NCBI GenBank assembly: GCA_007121335.1
Contig: SKLY01000002.1
Span: 1 to 33,677 of the forward strand
Direction: 5' to 3'
DNA: 33,677 nt
Source: Saprospiraceae bacterium
GTDB lineage: Bacteria > Bacteroidota > Bacteroidia > Chitinophagales > Saprospiraceae
Part shown: positions 1 through 9,882 of the stretch, one piece after another
Numbering within the stretch: position 1 is the stretch's first letter
How the letters are laid out: every line of letters starts with the position of its first letter
Notes under the pieces: generated by a model
Seen by the model: the letters and a program-made list of their open reading frames with translations, nothing else
What the model was told of the DNA's origin: nothing
Databases searched by the model: none
Translations under genes and position numbers: made by a program

Positions 1-3000
1 CCGGGGCTAATGATGCCAGTGGGACCGACTTTAATATTGGCACCTCTACTGTTACCTATACAATTACTGATTTTGCCGGGAATTCGGATGACTGTGATTT
101 TACCGTTACAGTTAATCAGGTCATTCCTGTAAATGATACCATCAACCTGGTACTTAGCTCAGGAGCTGCTGATTGTGGCAACGAAGTAACACTTGATGTC
201 TCTGTTTACAACTTTAATGATGTGCAAGGTGCACAATTCAGCATTAACTGGGACGAGGACAACTTCTCCTTTGTAAATGGTTCCCTTAACTTCCCTGCTG
301 GTAGTGCTAATTTTAATGATGGAAATGATTTTGTTTCTGTTAGTTGGGTTGGGCAGGATGAAGAAAGCCTCCCCAATGGAACTGTTGTATTCAGTTTAAC
401 TCTTGAAGCATTTGGCGAAGAGGGTAATTCAACTGTTGAATTCAGCGACACACCGCTCGCAATTGAATTCACCAATTTGGACGGTGATATTCCTTTCACC
501 AGCCAGGATGGATCGGTTGAAATTTCTGATACTGAAGATCCCGAAATTACCTGTCCCGATGATGTGGTTGTAAATATCCCTTTTGGGACGTCCCCTGAAG
601 TTGTCAATGATATTGAGCCGGTAGATGTTTCTGATGATTGTGGTGTTGATGCAGTAGATTATGCCCTTAGTGGTGCTACGGATGCAACAGGATCAGATGA
701 TGCAAGTGGAGAAGCCTTTAATGAGGGAGTAACAAACGTTCAGTATACTGTAACTGACGTAAATGGCAACAGCGCTGATTGTTCCTTTTCAGTTACTGTT
801 GAAGAAGATGCCCCAGGCGATGACATATTAATTTTTGTACAAGATTATGTGTTTGATTGCGATGTGGATGAAGTTGTAGTTTCTGTTAGAGCTGCAAATC
901 TTGACGATGTGCTAGGTGTTCAGTATTCGGTTAATTGGGATGAAACCGCCCTGGAATTTGTTTCTGCTGAGGTTACTATTCCCAATGGAACCTCAGCCAT
1001 TAATGATGATTTTGTTAATGATGGCAAACTTGCTACTTCCTGGGCGGATGGCAATGAACCTGATGTAGATAATGGAGATGCCATCCTTGAAATTACTTTC
1101 AATATTTTGTCAGCAAGTGGAGTTAGTTCAGCAGTAGAAATTACTGATGATCCTGTAGCTATTGAATTTTCTGACTTATCAGGCCAGTTACCCTATGATG
1201 TTAATAATGGTTCTGTTCTATTTGAAGATAATGAAGCTCCTACTGTTGTATGCCCTGATGACCTAACCGTCTTTGTCGACGTCTTGGGTGACCCATCAGT
1301 CGCCATCAATGATATTGATGCAGATGCGAATGACAACTGTGAGATCGCTTCTGTTGAATTTGCAATCTCCGGTGATACTGATGTTACCGGATCCGGAGAC
1401 GCCAGTGGTACTGAGTTTAACCTTGGAACCAGCGTAGTCACCTACACGGTGGAAGATGGAGCTGGTAATTCTGCTGAGTGTTCTTTTTCGGCCCTGGTAT
1501 TGCCTCTGTTAACTGAAGAGGTTACAGTAAATGTCGGCTCTGCTACACCGAGTTGTGGCGATGAATTTACTATCGACCTGACTGTAGAAGATTTCATTGG
1601 TCTGGGAGGTGCTCAGTTTACTATTTCCTGGGATTCCGATGTAATCGATTATGTCGATATTGAGGCATTTTTCCCTTCCAATAACGGCTCATTCGAAGTA
1701 AATGATTCACTAACTAATGACGGCTTGTTGCTTGTTTCATGGGTTGGTGATGAAGATGTGACCTTAGACAATGGAGACGTAATTATTACCTTAACATTCC
1801 TTGCTGTCGGAGACCTTGGAGATGAGACGGTTATTGATATAATTGATGATCCTGTGGATATTGAATTCTCTAGTATTGACCCTCTAACCAATCAAATTGA
1901 TTTTGTGATCAATGCCGGAGATGTAGAAATAATCGATGAGGTTGATCCTATAGCTGTTTGTGAAGACATTACTGTTGATTTGGATGCCGATGGTCAGGTT
2001 ACCATTGTCGCTGATGATGTTGACGGTGGTTCTTCTGATAATTGTGGGGTTATCTCTCTTGAAATAGATAACGATTCTTTTGGTTGCGACAATACCGGAC
2101 AAAATACAGTGACTCTTACGGTGTCGGACCCAAGTGGCAATGAAGCTTCTTGCGACGCTATTGTTACTGTCGAGGACAACATCGCTCCATCTCTGGATTG
2201 TGTTGATTCGACTCAGGTATTCCTTGACGTAGATGGATTTGCTTCACTTGACCTGGACGACGTTATTATCCAGGTGTCTGATAACTGTGAGGTGGTTGAT
2301 ACTTTTGCCAATGTGGCTGAGTACGATTGCAGTCTGGTTGGTTCCCACGACCTGTTTATTACTGCAGTCGATCCATCCGGTAATGAAACCACCTGTGATT
2401 TCCACCTGGAGGTCATTGATAATATTCCTCCTGTTCTTGAATGTGTTGATTCTTTAACAATTGCACTTGATGAGAATGGAGAGGCTTCTTTAGATCTTGA
2501 TGATGTGGTTACCGAAGTTTCTGATGCCTGCGGTATCGAACAGTTGTTCGCCAATGTGGATCAATACGATTGCAGCCTTGTAGGTGAACACGATCTTTTC
2601 GTTACCGCTATCGATAGCAATGGAAATGAAAGTACTTGTGACTTCCACCTCACTGTTGTCGATGACATGGCTCCTGAACTTAGCTGTGTTGATTCATTGG
2701 AAATATTCCTGGATGAAAATGGTTTTGCCGCTCTTGATCTGGATGATGTAATTATTAGTGTAACTGACAACTGCGAAGTGGTTGATACTTTCGCCAATGT
2801 CTCTGAATACGATTGCAGCCTTGTAGGCTCTCACGATCTCTTTATCACTGCTGTAGATCCATCTGGAAATGAAACCACTTGTGATTTCCACCTGGAGGTT
2901 ATCGATAACATTCCTCCTGTATTGGAATGTGTAGATTCACTTGAAATCGCTCTGGATGTAACTGGTTTCGCAGCTTTGGATCTTGATGATGTGGTTACTG

Positions 3001-6000
3001 AAGTTTCTGATGCTTGTGGTATTGCTGAATTATTTGCCAATGTCGATCAATATAATTGTGATTTGGTAGGTGAGCACGACTTGTTTGTCACTGCAATAGA
3101 CAGCAATGGCAACGAAAGTACTTGTGATTTTCACCTGACTGTAATTGATGACATCGCCCCCGAATTGACTTGTGTTGATTCTTTAACCATAGCTCTTGAT
3201 TCTACCGGATTTGCCGCTTTGGATCTCGATGATGTGGTGATTGAAGCATCTGATGCTTGTGGTATTGCTGAATTATTTGCCAATGTCGATCAGTACGATT
3301 GTGATTTAGTAGGTGAACACGACTTGTTTGTCACGGCAATAGATAGCAATGGCAATGAGAGTACTTGTGATTTCCACCTGACCGTAATAGATGATATCGC
3401 TCCTGTATTGGAGTGTGTTGCAGAAGTTGATGTCTTCCTCGATGAGAATGGCGAAGCTTCTGTAGATCCTGATGACATCATTCTTTCTGTAGAGGATAAT
3501 TGTGATATTGATGAAGTAACCGCTGAGCCAATCGAATTTGATTGTGGTGATGTGGGAGCTGTTACTATAGAAGTCGAAGCCAGCGATGTAAATGGCAATG
3601 TTTCCACCTGCCAGGTTACTGCAAATGTTCAGGATAATATTCCCCCAACTGTTCTCTGTCAGGATATTGTTGCTGAATTAGACGAGGATGGTGAAGTAGT
3701 TGTAACTGCTGAAGATGTGGATGATGGTTCATTTGACAATTGTGGAATTGCTTCAGTTGAACCCCAATTTGTTGTCCTTACTTGTGATGATATAGGTGAC
3801 AATACTTTCGTGGGTACTGTAACTGATGTGAATGGCAACACTGCCACCTGTGAGGTTACTGTCACAGTGGAGGACAACCTTCCTCCCACAGCACTCTGTG
3901 TGGATGGGTTTGATGTCGAGCTGATGCCTTCTAATAATTTTGAATTCGCCCTTGACGTTGATGATATTGATGATGGTTCTTTCGATAACTGTGGCGATGT
4001 TACACTTGAATTATCTCAAGATCAAATAGGCACAGGTGATGTTGGTGATTTAGATATTGTTTTAACTGTTACTGATGGAAGTGGAAATTCTAGTTCGTGC
4101 GTAACTACGCTTAACGTTCTTGAATTGCCTCCATGTGTACTTATTTGTCCCGACGATGTCGTAATAGATACTGATCCCGGTGTATGCGAAGCTTTTGTGG
4201 GTGGTCTTGAAATTGAAACTACTGGTTTCTGTGATGAATCCGGTGATATTACCAACTCATTTAACGGTGGCGAAGATGCCAGCGGAGTTTATCCACTGGG
4301 TACTACAACCGTTACCTTTAGCATTGACGATCCGGACGTGGCTGATTGTGTGTTTACTGTCGTAGTTGAAGACAATGAGCCTCCGGTATTTAACTGTCCA
4401 AACGAAGTTAGTGTAACTCTGGGTGGTGGTGAATGTGGTGTGAATCTTGACTTTATTCCTGATGTGGATGACAATTGTCTTGAGGTTGCTACTCCTGGTG
4501 CCGGGTTTATGGGTGATATTACAACTACATTTAATGATAATAATGGTTTTGCTGGTAACATGTTTGATATTACCAATGTCTCTGGTGAAACGATAGTTCT
4601 CGATTCGTTTTATGTGCATTTATCTGGAATTGGAAATGCAGATGTTGAATTTTATTCCACTCCTGGTACTTATGTTGGAAATGAGAACAACGGTGCTGTC
4701 TGGGACCTGTTTGTTGCAGAGACGGTTGTGAGTAATGGCATAGGCATCCCAACACCTGTTCCTTTTGGTGGTCTTGTGATTGAACCCGGAGAGAGTTTTG
4801 GAATCTATTTCAACTTAGCTAATTACCTTCCTTTAGGTGTCAGATACACCAATGGCACTACTTTAGTAAATGATGGTAACATTGAAATCGAAACTGGTAT
4901 AGGTAGAGGAAATCCGGCATTCAGTGGGTCGATATTCGCTGATCGTATTTGGAATGGTACTGTTTTCTATTCCGCTGGTGCAGGTGTTTGCGATGAGATT
5001 GATGTCGTTCAAACCGCCGGTCCCGCAAGTGGTACATTTATTGAAATTGGAACCTATTTTGTTGAATTCGAAGCTACGGATTGTGAAGGCAATGTTGCTA
5101 CCTGTGGTTTTGAAGTGGTCGTAAATGAATTTCCCAACCCTGTCACTTCACTCGCTTGTAATGACATGGTTAATGTTTCAGTAGATGAAAACTGTATTGC
5201 AGATATCAATGCCGATATGATCCTGGAAGGTGGACCATATCGCTGTTATGACGATTATGAACTGATTTTTGAAACCAGCGATGGCGATATTGTTGACGCT
5301 CCTTTTGGTGCTGATGTCCTGGATCAGGTATTGACTGTAACAGTGGTTGACCCTGTGACTGGAAATAGCTGCTGGGGCAATGTGCTTATCGAGGACAAAA
5401 TTGATCCCGTAATAGAGTGTCGTGATCTAAACCTCGTTTGTGGTGATATTTTCCCGGAAGCTCCCGCTCCTGCTTTCGTTGGTGAGGAATTCTCAATCGC
5501 CTTGACCGGTTTGAACGACGAGTTTGGTAATGTCGCATCAGGTGCTCCTGCAATTGACCTGGAGTACGAATTTGATTTCTCAGGCCTGGGTGCAGACTTT
5601 ACTGTAAGCAATGTTCGTCTGCGTGTGGATGGAGAGATTTTGCGCCCACATAACAACAGTATCTTCCTGGAAAGTCCTGATGGTACTGAGGAGACCATTT
5701 ACAATGCCACTACATTCAACGCGGGTACTTTCCCCTTAGATATCACTTTTGATGATGAAGGAGATGTTGTAACCGCATATGATCAGTTTAATACGCTTTC
5801 TGATGGTGCGCCTGTGCAACCTATTAACGGTACTATTGCTGCCGGTGCTGGTCCTGTGTTCTTTAACTTCGCGGGTGAGAATGCGCAAGGTGTATGGACT
5901 GTTCGTTTCGAAACCACCTTTATATCGGCATTTACTGCTGCAGGTGGTAATATATCTGAAGTTGAACTAATCCTTAATGTGAATGCACCTGAAATTCTAC

Positions 6001-9000
6001 CATTTGATAACTGTGGTGATATTGATTTGACATTCCTTGATGATCTTGAAATATTTACCGATTGTGATTCCGAATTGGAGAGAATAATCAATAGAACCTG
6101 GACAGTTGAAGACCAAAGTGGCAACACGGCTGCTTGTGAGCAAATCATTAATATTCGCAGAATTACTCTCGACGAACTCGAGGCTCCTGAAAATTACGAT
6201 GGAATTACCAACCCGGGCTTACCCTGTGGTGGAAATTGGCCTACTGATGATAATGGCAACCCACATCCATCTGTAACAGGTGGTTTTGAAAGTGTCTGCG
6301 ATAATATTTACTTCACTTATCAAGATTTGATCTTCGACGTTGGAGATTGTGGATTGGAAAAATTATTGCGTACGTGGTATGTACTGGATGATTGTACCAA
6401 TGAAACAACTCAATTTACTCAGTTGATTCTCATTGACAACAGTGCACCTCCAGTGGTTGAATGCCCTGCTAACGTGCAAGTTAGTACTGCTTTCAATAGC
6501 TGTGAAGGCAGCTGGGATGCTACCCTTGAGACTTTGTTTGCTCAAGGACAAATTGATGAATTGCCTTCAGATATTTGTTCCGATAATGTTACTTATACAG
6601 TAACCGCCAGTGCAGGCAATGTTGAGGAGATCAACGGCAATTGGATTGTTAGCGACCTGCCTTTTGGTGACCACACAGTTACATATGTAGTGGATGATGG
6701 TTGCGGCAATACCGCTGAGTGTGTGACAGGAGTTTCTGTTATTGACGATGTTGCTCCTGTAGCTATCTGTGATCTCGATACCCGAGTGTCGCTTGGTGGT
6801 GGAACTCAAGGTTTCGCACGTGTCTTTGTCGATGCATTCGATGATGGCTCCTGGGATAACTGCGGGGTTGAATCAATATTGGTTAGAAGATCCAGAGACG
6901 ATAATAACTTTGCTAAAAATAGTCAGTGTGACAACAGTCGAACTGAATGGCAGGAATTTATGGATTTCTGTTGTGAGGACATTGAAGCTCGTGACGGTGA
7001 GGTTGATATTTATGTTCAGGTAACTGACCTTAGCGGTAATACCAACATTTGTAGTGTGACGGTTTTTGTTGAAGACAATGTTGCTCCTTCAATTACCTGC
7101 CCATCTGACCTTAATGTGACTGTAAATTGCCTCTTTGATTTTGGTGATTTTGACTTTAATGATCCCAATTCCGATCTTTCTCAAGCCTCGCTTGATGAAT
7201 TGTTTGGTGGAATCGTTGCCATTCAACGCGGTGAAGAGCGTGTTACCAGAGTTGTTGATCCTGCTGCTCTTCCTGCCGATGCACTTCCGGAAGTAACAAT
7301 TATTGATGGTATTGCCATTGATAACTGCCCCAATGGAATGGAAATCGATCAGGAAATCTTTACAGGAGTTATTGAGGAATGCGGTAACCTTGGAAATGGA
7401 GTACAGGTTACGCCTACGCAAGAGAGAATTGTGTTTGGCCAAACTACTCCGCAACAACGTCAGGGTTTTGAAATGGATGGTGATCTTGCGATTGTTAGAG
7501 GTTGGAGAGCAACTGACGCTTTCGGTAACGTAACTCTTGACTGTGTGCAACAAATCAAAGTTGTGAACACCAGCCCATTCTCTGGCATAGATCAGTTTTC
7601 CGGTCTGCCTCCAGGTCAATGGGAAATTGTATGGCCTGATAACGTTACTTTGACAGAATGTTTTGAAGGTAATGGTGTGGATCCTGATCAAGTGGGTGAA
7701 CCTCAAATTCAAGGACCTAATCTTGGATGTGCTGACATTCTTAAGTCATACACTGATCAAATATTTACCGGACCACAAGCTGGTAATGCATGTATGAAGA
7801 TCCTGAGAACCTGGGAGGTGATCGATTGGTGCCAACCGGCTACAATTCAGAGCCCCTGGACGCATGTACAGGAAATTAAGATCATGAATGCTGATGCACC
7901 TATTGTTGTCAATTGTGAAGACCTTGTCTTCGAAGTTACTGACAACACTTGTGAGAAGGATATAGAATTGATTATCGAACTTGACCATGCTTGTATTGAC
8001 GAGGATGTGCTCGAGGATGCGTTGACCATTACCTGGCAAATCGATGCCTTTAATAATGGCACTTTCGACTTTTCTGGTACAGGAGACAATGCATCTAGTG
8101 TTTACCCTGTAGGTGAACACAGAATCGTATGGACAGTCACTGATCCTTGTGGTAACACCACTGTATGTGAGCAAATCTTCGAAATTGTAGATGCTAAACC
8201 GCCTACACCGGTTTGTTTCCACGGAATTGCTACTGTTGTAATGCCAAGTAGTGGTTGTATTACTTTGAGTGCTGAAACCTATGATGCCGGTAGCTTCGAT
8301 AACTGTACAGATTCGACTGATTTGATCTTCTCTTTCAGTGAAGATATCGATAGTACTACTATTACCTTCTGCTGTGATGCTCTCGGTTCAAACAGAATTG
8401 AACTATGGGTTACTGACGAGGCGGGCAATCAGGATTTCTGTGAGACTTTCATATTGATACAGGATCCAAATGAAATTTGTAACGATATCTCTATTGCAGG
8501 TACACTGCAAACTGAAGATATGGAAGCAATTGAAGATGGTACTGTTGAGTTGACACGCAATGACGATCCGTTCAGTTCTATAGTAACCGGTAACGATGGT
8601 GGATTTACCTTCAATGCTGGAATTGCTCTGAACAATGATTATGTATTAACTCCAATAAAGGATATCAATCCATTAAATGGTGTTACTACCTATGACATTG
8701 CCTTGATTCAAAGACACATTCTTGGTATCCAGTATCTCGACAGTCCTTATAAGTTGATTGCTGCAGACGTACGTCCTGATGGTGTAATTAACGTTCTCGA
8801 TATCGCTGACCTCCGATCTTTGATTTTGGGTAGAGTGAACGAGTTCCCAAATAACACCAGCTGGAGGTTTGTTTCCTCTGATCAAACATTCGACCAGGGC
8901 ATGGTTCAACCTCCTAACCCCGCGGATATTGAGACTGTAAGATCATACGAAGATTTGCAAGCTACTGTTAGAAATGCCGACTTCTTCGGTGTGAAAATTG

Positions 9001-9749
9001 GTGATGTGGACAACAGTAATCAGCCTAACTCACTGATTGGTGCTCAAAGCCGTAGCATTGCTAATCCTGTGAATATCATTGTTGACCGTTTCGATTTCGA
9101 AGCTGGTGAGTTTGTAGAAGTTGATTTCAGAGCATCTGAATTTAACCAGGTTCTTGGCTACCAGTTCACACTGAACTTCAACCAGAACATGATTGAATTT
9201 GATGGTTTCAAGGAAGGCACTCTCAACGACTTAAGTGAAGCTAACTTCGGATTCCACTTGTTGGATGATGGAATGATCACTACTTCCTGGAATGCTTCTG
9301 AGCATGTCACCAGGTCGGAGGATGATGTATTGTTTACCCTGCAATTTGTTGCAAAAGCAGATGGTAGTACAGACCAGTTGTTCTCTATTACTTCTGCAGT
9401 TACTGCTTCTGAAGCATACCGCAGTGGTGATGGACCTGTAATTGTTAACCTGCAGGTTGAAGATGTGACTGGAACTGTTGATTCGGATGTATTTGCGCTT
9501 TATCAAAATACTCCGAACCCATTCGGACAATCTACCGTTATTGGCTTCGTACTTCCTGAGGAAGTTTCCGGTAGCATCACCATTTACGATGTAACCGGCA
9601 AGGTTGTGAAAGTCATTCAAGATGAGTTTGTACGCGGTTACAACGAAGTACAAATCGATAGAAATGACCTTCCAGCGAGTGGTGTTTACTACTACCAACT
9701 CGAAGCAGGTAGCAACAATGCAACTAAGAAAATGATGTTGATTGAATAA
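1..9749 (+). CDS. Giant T9SS-secreted HYR/cohesin/dockerin surface protein (5' end outside window)
   Basis: The frame is open from nt 3, so the gene starts upstream; 3248 residues are visible. In order: end of an HYR domain; cohesin-like domains at about nt 145-530, 825-1220 and 1515-1935 alternating with HYR domains; eight HYR-like modules of 80-81 residues (nt 1941-4130), five of them near-identical; an HYR domain split by a beta-module (about 4500-4990); an HYR-like module split by a proprotein-convertase P-domain-like stretch (about 5466-5990); more degenerate Cys-containing HYR-like modules to about 8470; a dockerin-like pair of calcium loops (DINPLNGVTTYD and DVRPDGVINVLD, nt 8660-8860); a fourth cohesin-like domain (9069-9475); and a type A T9SS sorting domain (TPNPFGQST onward, about 9490-9746). 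The chain is very rich in Asp and Glu. It is probably exported through the outer membrane and anchored as an adhesin or matrix protein; the ligand is unknown. Cohesin and P-domain calls rest on pattern recognition only. Confidence 0.9.
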   Translation, partial: GANDASGTDFNIGTSTVTYTITDFAGNSDDCDFTVTVNQVIPVNDTINLVLSSGAADCGNEVTLDVSVYNFNDVQGAQFSINWDEDNFSFVNGSLNFPAGSANFNDGNDFVSVSWVGQDEESLPNGTVVFSLTLEAFGEEGNSTVEFSDTPLAIEFTNLDGDIPFTSQDGSVEISDTEDPEITCPDDVVVNIPFGTSPEVVNDIEPVDVSDDCGVDAVDYALSGATDATGSDDASGEAFNEGVTNVQYTVTDVNGNSADCSFSVTVEEDAPGDDILIFVQDYVFDCDVDEVVVSVRAANLDDVLGVQYSVNWDETALEFVSAEVTIPNGTSAINDDFVNDGKLATSWADGNEPDVDNGDAILEITFNILSASGVSSAVEITDDPVAIEFSDLSGQLPYDVNNGSVLFEDNEAPTVVCPDDLTVFVDVLGDPSVAINDIDADANDNCEIASVEFAISGDTDVTGSGDASGTEFNLGTSVVTYTVEDGAGNSAECSFSALVLPLLTEEVTVNVGSATPSCGDEFTIDLTVEDFIGLGGAQFTISWDSDVIDYVDIEAFFPSNNGSFEVNDSLTNDGLLLVSWVGDEDVTLDNGDVIITLTFLAVGDLGDETVIDIIDDPVDIEFSSIDPLTNQIDFVINAGDVEIIDEVDPIAVCEDITVDLDADGQVTIVADDVDGGSSDNCGVISLEIDNDSFGCDNTGQNTVTLTVSDPSGNEASCDAIVTVEDNIAPSLDCVDSTQVFLDVDGFASLDLDDVIIQVSDNCEVVDTFANVAEYDCSLVGSHDLFITAVDPSGNETTCDFHLEVIDNIPPVLECVDSLTIALDENGEASLDLDDVVTEVSDACGIEQLFANVDQYDCSLVGEHDLFVTAIDSNGNESTCDFHLTVVDDMAPELSCVDSLEIFLDENGFAALDLDDVIISVTDNCEVVDTFANVSEYDCSLVGSHDLFITAVDPSGNETTCDFHLEVIDNIPPVLECVDSLEIALDVTGFAALDLDDVVTEVSDACGIAELFANVDQYNCDLVGEHDLFVTAIDSNGNESTCDFHLTVIDDIAPELTCVDSLTIALDSTGFAALDLDDVVIEASDACGIAELFANVDQYDCDLVGEHDLFVTAIDSNGNESTCDFHLTVIDDIAPVLECVAEVDVFLDENGEASVDPDDIILSVEDNCDIDEVTAEPIEFDCGDVGAVTIEVEASDVNGNVSTCQVTANVQDNIPPTVLCQDIVAELDEDGEVVVTAEDVDDGSFDNCGIASVEPQFVVLTCDDIGDNTFVGTVTDVNGNTATCEVTVTVEDNLPPTALCVDGFDVELMPSNNFEFALDVDDIDDGSFDNCGDVTLELSQDQIGTGDVGDLDIVLTVTDGSGNSSSCVTTLNVLELPPCVLICPDDVVIDTDPGVCEAFVGGLEIETTGFCDESGDITNSFNGGEDASGVYPLGTTTVTFSIDDPDVADCVFTVVVEDNEPPVFNCPNEVSVTLGGGECGVNLDFIPDVDDNCLEVATPGAGFMGDITTTFNDNNGFAGNMFDITNVSGETIVLDSFYVHLSGIGNADVEFYSTPGTYVGNENNGAVWDLFVAETVVSNGIGIPTPVPFGGLVIEPGESFGIYFNLANYLPLGVRYTNGTTLVNDGNIEIETGIGRGNPAFSGSIFADRIWNGTVFYSAGAGVCDEIDVVQTAGPASGTFIEIGTYFVEFEATDCEGNVATCGFEVVVNEFPNPVTSLACNDMVNVSVDENCIADINADMILEGGPYRCYDDYELIFETSDGDIVDAPFGADVLDQVLTVTVVDPVTGNSCWGNVLIEDKIDPVIECRDLNLVCGDIFPEAPAPAFVGEEFSIALTGLNDEFGNVASGAPAIDLEYEFDFSGLGADFTVSNVRLRVDGEILRPHNNSIFLESPDGTEETIYNATTFNAGTFPLDITFDDEGDVVTAYDQFNTLSDGAPVQPINGTIAAGAGPVFFNFAGENAQGVWTVRFETTFISAFTAAGGNISEVELILNVNAPEILPFDNCGDIDLTFLDDLEIFTDCDSELERIINRTWTVEDQSGNTAACEQIINIRRITLDELEAPENYDGITNPGLPCGGNWPTDDNGNPHPSVTGGFESVCDNIYFTYQDLIFDVGDCGLEKLLRTWYVLDDCTNETTQFTQLILIDNSAPPVVECPANVQVSTAFNSCEGSWDATLETLFAQGQIDELPSDICSDNVTYTVTASAGNVEEINGNWIVSDLPFGDHTVTYVVDDGCGNTAECVTGVSVIDDVAPVAICDLDTRVSLGGGTQGFARVFVDAFDDGSWDNCGVESILVRRSRDDNNFAKNSQCDNSRTEWQEFMDFCCEDIEARDGEVDIYVQVTDLSGNTNICSVTVFVEDNVAPSITCPSDLNVTVNCLFDFGDFDFNDPNSDLSQASLDELFGGIVAIQRGEERVTRVVDPAALPADALPEVTIIDGIAIDNCPNGMEIDQEIFTGVIEECGNLGNGVQVTPTQERIVFGQTTPQQRQGFEMDGDLAIVRGWRATDAFGNVTLDCVQQIKVVNTSPFSGIDQFSGLPPGQWEIVWPDNVTLTECFEGNGVDPDQVGEPQIQGPNLGCADILKSYTDQIFTGPQAGNACMKILRTWEVIDWCQPATIQSPWTHVQEIKIMNADAPIVVNCEDLVFEVTDNTCEKDIELIIELDHACIDEDVLEDALTITWQIDAFNNGTFDFSGTGDNASSVYPVGEHRIVWTVTDPCGNTTVCEQIFEIVDAKPPTPVCFHGIATVVMPSSGCITLSAETYDAGSFDNCTDSTDLIFSFSEDIDSTTITFCCDALGSNRIELWVTDEAGNQDFCETFILIQDPNEICNDISIAGTLQTEDMEAIEDGTVELTRNDDPFSSIVTGNDGGFTFNAGIALNNDYVLTPIKDINPLNGVTTYDIALIQRHILGIQYLDSPYKLIAADVRPDGVINVLDIADLRSLILGRVNEFPNNTSWRFVSSDQTFDQGMVQPPNPADIETVRSYEDLQATVRNADFFGVKIGDVDNSNQPNSLIGAQSRSIANPVNIIVDRFDFEAGEFVEVDFRASEFNQVLGYQFTLNFNQNMIEFDGFKEGTLNDLSEANFGFHLLDDGMITTSWNASEHVTRSEDDVLFTLQFVAKADGSTDQLFSITSAVTASEAYRSGDGPVIVNLQVEDVTGTVDSDVFALYQNTPNPFGQSTVIGFVLPEEVSGSITIYDVTGKVVKVIQDEFVRGYNEVQIDRNDLPASGVYYYQLEAGSNNATKKMMLIE
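2181..3395 (+). repeat. Five in-frame 243-bp tandem repeats (81-residue HYR-like units)
   Basis: Units start at 2181, 2424, 2667, 2910 and 3153, exactly 243 bp apart. Each has the pattern PPxLxCVDS, an Asp-rich LDLDDV strand, a D-N/A-C motif, FANV, YxCxLVGxHDLF and GNExTCDFHL. Units 1 and 3 share the DNCEVVDTFANV version and units 2, 4 and 5 the DACGI version, giving an A-B-A-B-B order. A sixth, diverged unit of the same length follows (3396-3638), and 80-residue cousins flank both sides (1941-2180, 3639-3878). Four Cys per unit are conserved. Confidence 0.95.
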
Positions 9750-9775
9750 TTGAGTTTGGTTATAAAATCAATATA

Positions 9776-9808
9776 AAGGCTGCGCTCTCCCGGGTGCAGC
9801 CTTTTTTC
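9776..9808 (+). terminator. Intrinsic terminator of the giant surface-protein gene
   Basis: Inverted repeat AAGGCTGC / GCAGCCTT with a 12-nt loop, the 3' arm running into TTTTTT. It begins 27 nt after the TAA stop codon and separates this gene from the oxidoreductase unit. Confidence 0.85.
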
Positions 9809-9882
9809 GTATATTTACTGTTGAACTGCTATTTCAAAGAATTGATAACCTGAATTTGACTTTACTGCATTAATATTACCAG

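Noticed and set aside
2181-3638. Regular 243-bp repeats that could suggest a CRISPR or satellite array
   Set aside because: The repeats are in frame, coding, too long for CRISPR and have no unique spacers; they are protein domain repeats.
7089-8222. Long minus-strand ORFs within the giant gene
   Set aside because: They are shadows of the repetitive coding strand with no domain content.
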